The notes beneath the pieces are model-generated. The model had not been told where the DNA came from. It saw nothing but the letters and a program-made list of their open reading frames with translations, and searched no databases. 64,000 nt of DNA from Flabesymbios commensalis (lineage: Eukaryota; Annelida; Polychaeta; Terebellida; Flabelligeridae). Shown here piece after piece: positions 62,290 to 64,000 of this stretch. How positions within the stretch are numbered: the stretch's first letter is position 1; every line of letters starts with the position of its first letter. Location: positions 16,809,920-16,873,919 of the forward strand of contig OZ024914.1 of the NCBI GenBank assembly GCA_964017125.1. The letters are read 5' to 3'. The position numbers and the translations under genes are program-made.

Positions 62290-62640
62290 AAATTAGCTCC
62301 CATAATAATTGTCTGAAGGCCCAGGCAGCCTGGTTTCAGGGGTAGCTAAATTGAACAAACAAACACGAGACATTGTGGACCCTAGTCTAGAGGATTAATC
62401 CATGTAGCCCTGCTGTCTGTGGTTGTACAACAATAGTCCGGTCAAGAAAGCTCTCATAGCCTTGTAGATAGGAAAAGTTTTGGACAAAATATGTTTTTCT
62501 CTATTAAGCTTCTATATGATCTTTTCAAACTGTGCGAATGGCATTGGCAGGGTCATTATAATTATGAGTGACCAATATATTGTCGGAAGGCCCGGACAGC
62601 CCGCATGTCAGCTAGCTAAATCAAGCAAGCAAAACAACAC
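62290..62640. repeat. GAAGGCCCRGRCAGCC units between the direct repeats
   Basis: ATTGTCTGAAGGCCCAGGCA (62310) and ATTGTCGGAAGGCCCGGACA (62579) head two similar units that continue through GTAGCTAAA/CTAGCTAAAT and AACAAACAAACACGAG or AGCAAAACAACACAC. TATCGGAAGGCCCGGTCAAC at 12486 is a relative. Confidence 0.5.
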
Positions 62641-63318
62641 ACTCCACCATCAGACAAATCATAAAACTAGACTAGTCTAACTATTGGATAAATCTTGGTC
62701 TAGAATTAGACTAGAGACTCTACCAGAATTAATTTTTTAAATGTCCGAAGAATGTTGGATATACGAATCATTACATTATGGAACACAGTTGAGTGAAGGA
62801 AGGCCATGTTCAAATCACACAAGGCCGAGATGACTGTCAACATAGGTTAAGTGGGACTATGTGTTTTTGGCCTTGCATATTCTAGCTGCCAAAATTGAAG
62901 AAGTTGTCAGTTATATCAAAGCCCAATGCATCCTTTGTTTTTTTTAAATAAAATTTAAGTGTCATAAGCGCAGTGTGACAGGTCAGCACTAGACTATTTG
63001 CTTTGTGAAGGTTGGCTTCTGACATGTCAATAGCATTAATAGTCAGCACTCACACAGTGACAGAATAAGTATTTTGTGACAAGAGACTTTATATTAAACC
63101 GCCTGGTGAATATCTGTGTAACTATTTCGGCACAATATTTCTACATGTTATCATGCTGTAATCTCATATTATATCTTTTGTCCGTATCCTTGATATATTA
63201 CTCGTATTTAACAAATATTCTGCCCCTATTCCATATTTTACAACGATTTTAGGTGTTCAAAAGAAAGATTTATTCAATTTGTTGCTGACCTGCCAAATTA
63301 TTTTGCTCGGATATCCAA

Positions 63319-63355
63319 GATGGCGGAATAACAAAGATGGCGGATTGGGCAACAA
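63319..63355 (+). repeat. Two AAGATGGCGG motifs
   Basis: CCAAGATGGCGGAATAACAA and AGATGGCGGATTGGGC fit the YY1-like core AAGATGGCGGC. They are probably another remnant of the dispersed family rather than a promoter. Confidence 0.4.
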
Positions 63356-63433
63356 CTCCAGTGAATCAGTCATATAAGACTGAGATTTGATGATTTATTG
63401 AACAATACAACATTATATACACGCATTACCATT

Positions 63434-63478
63434 GAGCTCGCTACGCTCGTTCGCTTCGCTCACTCGCTCCGCTCGCTA
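63434..63478 (+). repeat. CGCTCGCT-type array
   Basis: GCTCGCTACGCTCGTTCGCT and TCGCTCACTCGCTCCGCTCG form a 45-base stretch with a 5-base periodicity (NCGCT). The direct repeats contain its inverse-like piece GAGTGCGAGCGGAGC. Confidence 0.65.
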
Positions 63479-63540
63479 TTATGTACTAAAATGCATTGCG
63501 AAAATAACAAAACGTTTCTCATAATTATAACTAGAAACTT

Positions 63541-64000
63541 AATATGAATGGGCAATGCCCAGAGTGCGAGCGGAGCACCAATTACTGAATTATTTTAGTG
63601 AATTAATAAGTTGGGCTGATAACAAGAGATATAATCATATATACTCAGAGTCAGATTATCGATGTAGGGTCTCACCACCCCAAATGCCAGTCCCATTGAA
63701 ATACATATAAAATTAATTCCACGGGCCGATTTTACTTATTTTTGCCCTCCCCCCTATCTAGTGCCGTTCCGCTCAGGGCCGTATATGCGCAGAAGGGAAG
63801 TCTCAGCACGAGGGAAGCTTAAGAATACGACAGGTTTATTCTCAGAATTGCTTTACATGTGAAATGGTCTAACTTTGAAATAGGCCTACTGCTAGGCCTA
63901 TAGACTACACACTAGAATTTCGCGAATTTTTTCCGGGGTTGTTGGCATTAATATATATAATATATGCTAATATTCGCTACAATTATAATAATAATAGTTA
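63541..64000 (+). repeat. Long direct repeat, copy 2 (runs off the window)
   Basis: See copy 1. The copy is cut by the window edge, so its true end, the flanking target site and the number of copies are unknown. Confidence 0.85.

Noticed and set aside
61785-64000. LTR retrotransposon with flanking terminal repeats
   Set aside because: The copies are in direct orientation, but no primer-binding site, polypurine tract or gag/pol-like frame was recognised between them and the right end is outside the window. Kept as a direct repeat of unknown origin.

Overview
This window is nuclear DNA from an animal. It is AT-rich, has long introns with GT-AG splice sites, and holds three recognisable host genes: an EAPP homologue, an SLC39A8/14-type metal transporter and an ACTL6 (BAF53) actin-related protein. 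Everything between and inside the genes is packed with dispersed repeats. The protein similarities, the style of the repeats and the very frequent octamer TAGGCCTA suggest a marine invertebrate deuterostome, most likely an echinoderm or hemichordate. That placement is an inference; no species can be named from sequence alone.

Layout. Positions 1-8,300 are repeat-dominated: a degenerate duplicated unit carrying the motif GGCGGCCATYTTGGAT, a TA-flanked Tigger/pogo-like DNA element (1251-4311) with a decayed LINE inserted in it, two short-motif arrays, and a TTAA-flanked element with long inverted ends (6245-7469). EAPP is at 8320-9237 on the minus strand and is intronless in its whole coding region. 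A 3.6 kb inverted-repeat element with ACGTACGT-rich ends covers 9600-13245 and carries a nested MITE and a 560 bp GA-rich tract. A second TA-flanked inverted-repeat element lies at 13633-14271.

The metal transporter is on the plus strand, with nine coding exons from 16507 to 24420. They join in phase into a 585-residue protein. Its 3' flank (24.5-32 kb) contains MITEs, SINE-like repeats and a near-perfect 76 bp palindrome. Positions 32.9-36.2 kb hold a TA-flanked element and two oppositely oriented LINE pieces.

ACTL6 is on the minus strand, with twelve coding exons from 55940 down to 36880, giving a 428-residue protein that is full length for the family. Its first exon carries only 25 coding bases and is separated from exon 2 by a 7.2 kb intron full of repeats. 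The remainder (56-64 kb) has no gene I can recognise. It holds a second copy of a module seen at 6.4 kb, a small CpG-rich patch, a cluster of GACACGAAA motifs, and a long, nearly identical direct repeat (61785-62238 and 63541-64000) whose second copy runs off the window.

The three genes are functionally unrelated (nuclear cell-cycle phosphoprotein, plasma-membrane metal import, chromatin remodelling) and show no sign of joint regulation. The more unusual structures are: a 76 bp inverted repeat flanking ACTL6 exons 9 and 10, which could favour a circular RNA; paired CTCF-like sites in an ACTL6 intron; the ACGTACGT inverted-repeat element; the two-part motif cluster near 60.2-61.0 kb; and loss of the conserved cysteine of the CPALLY motif in the transporter.
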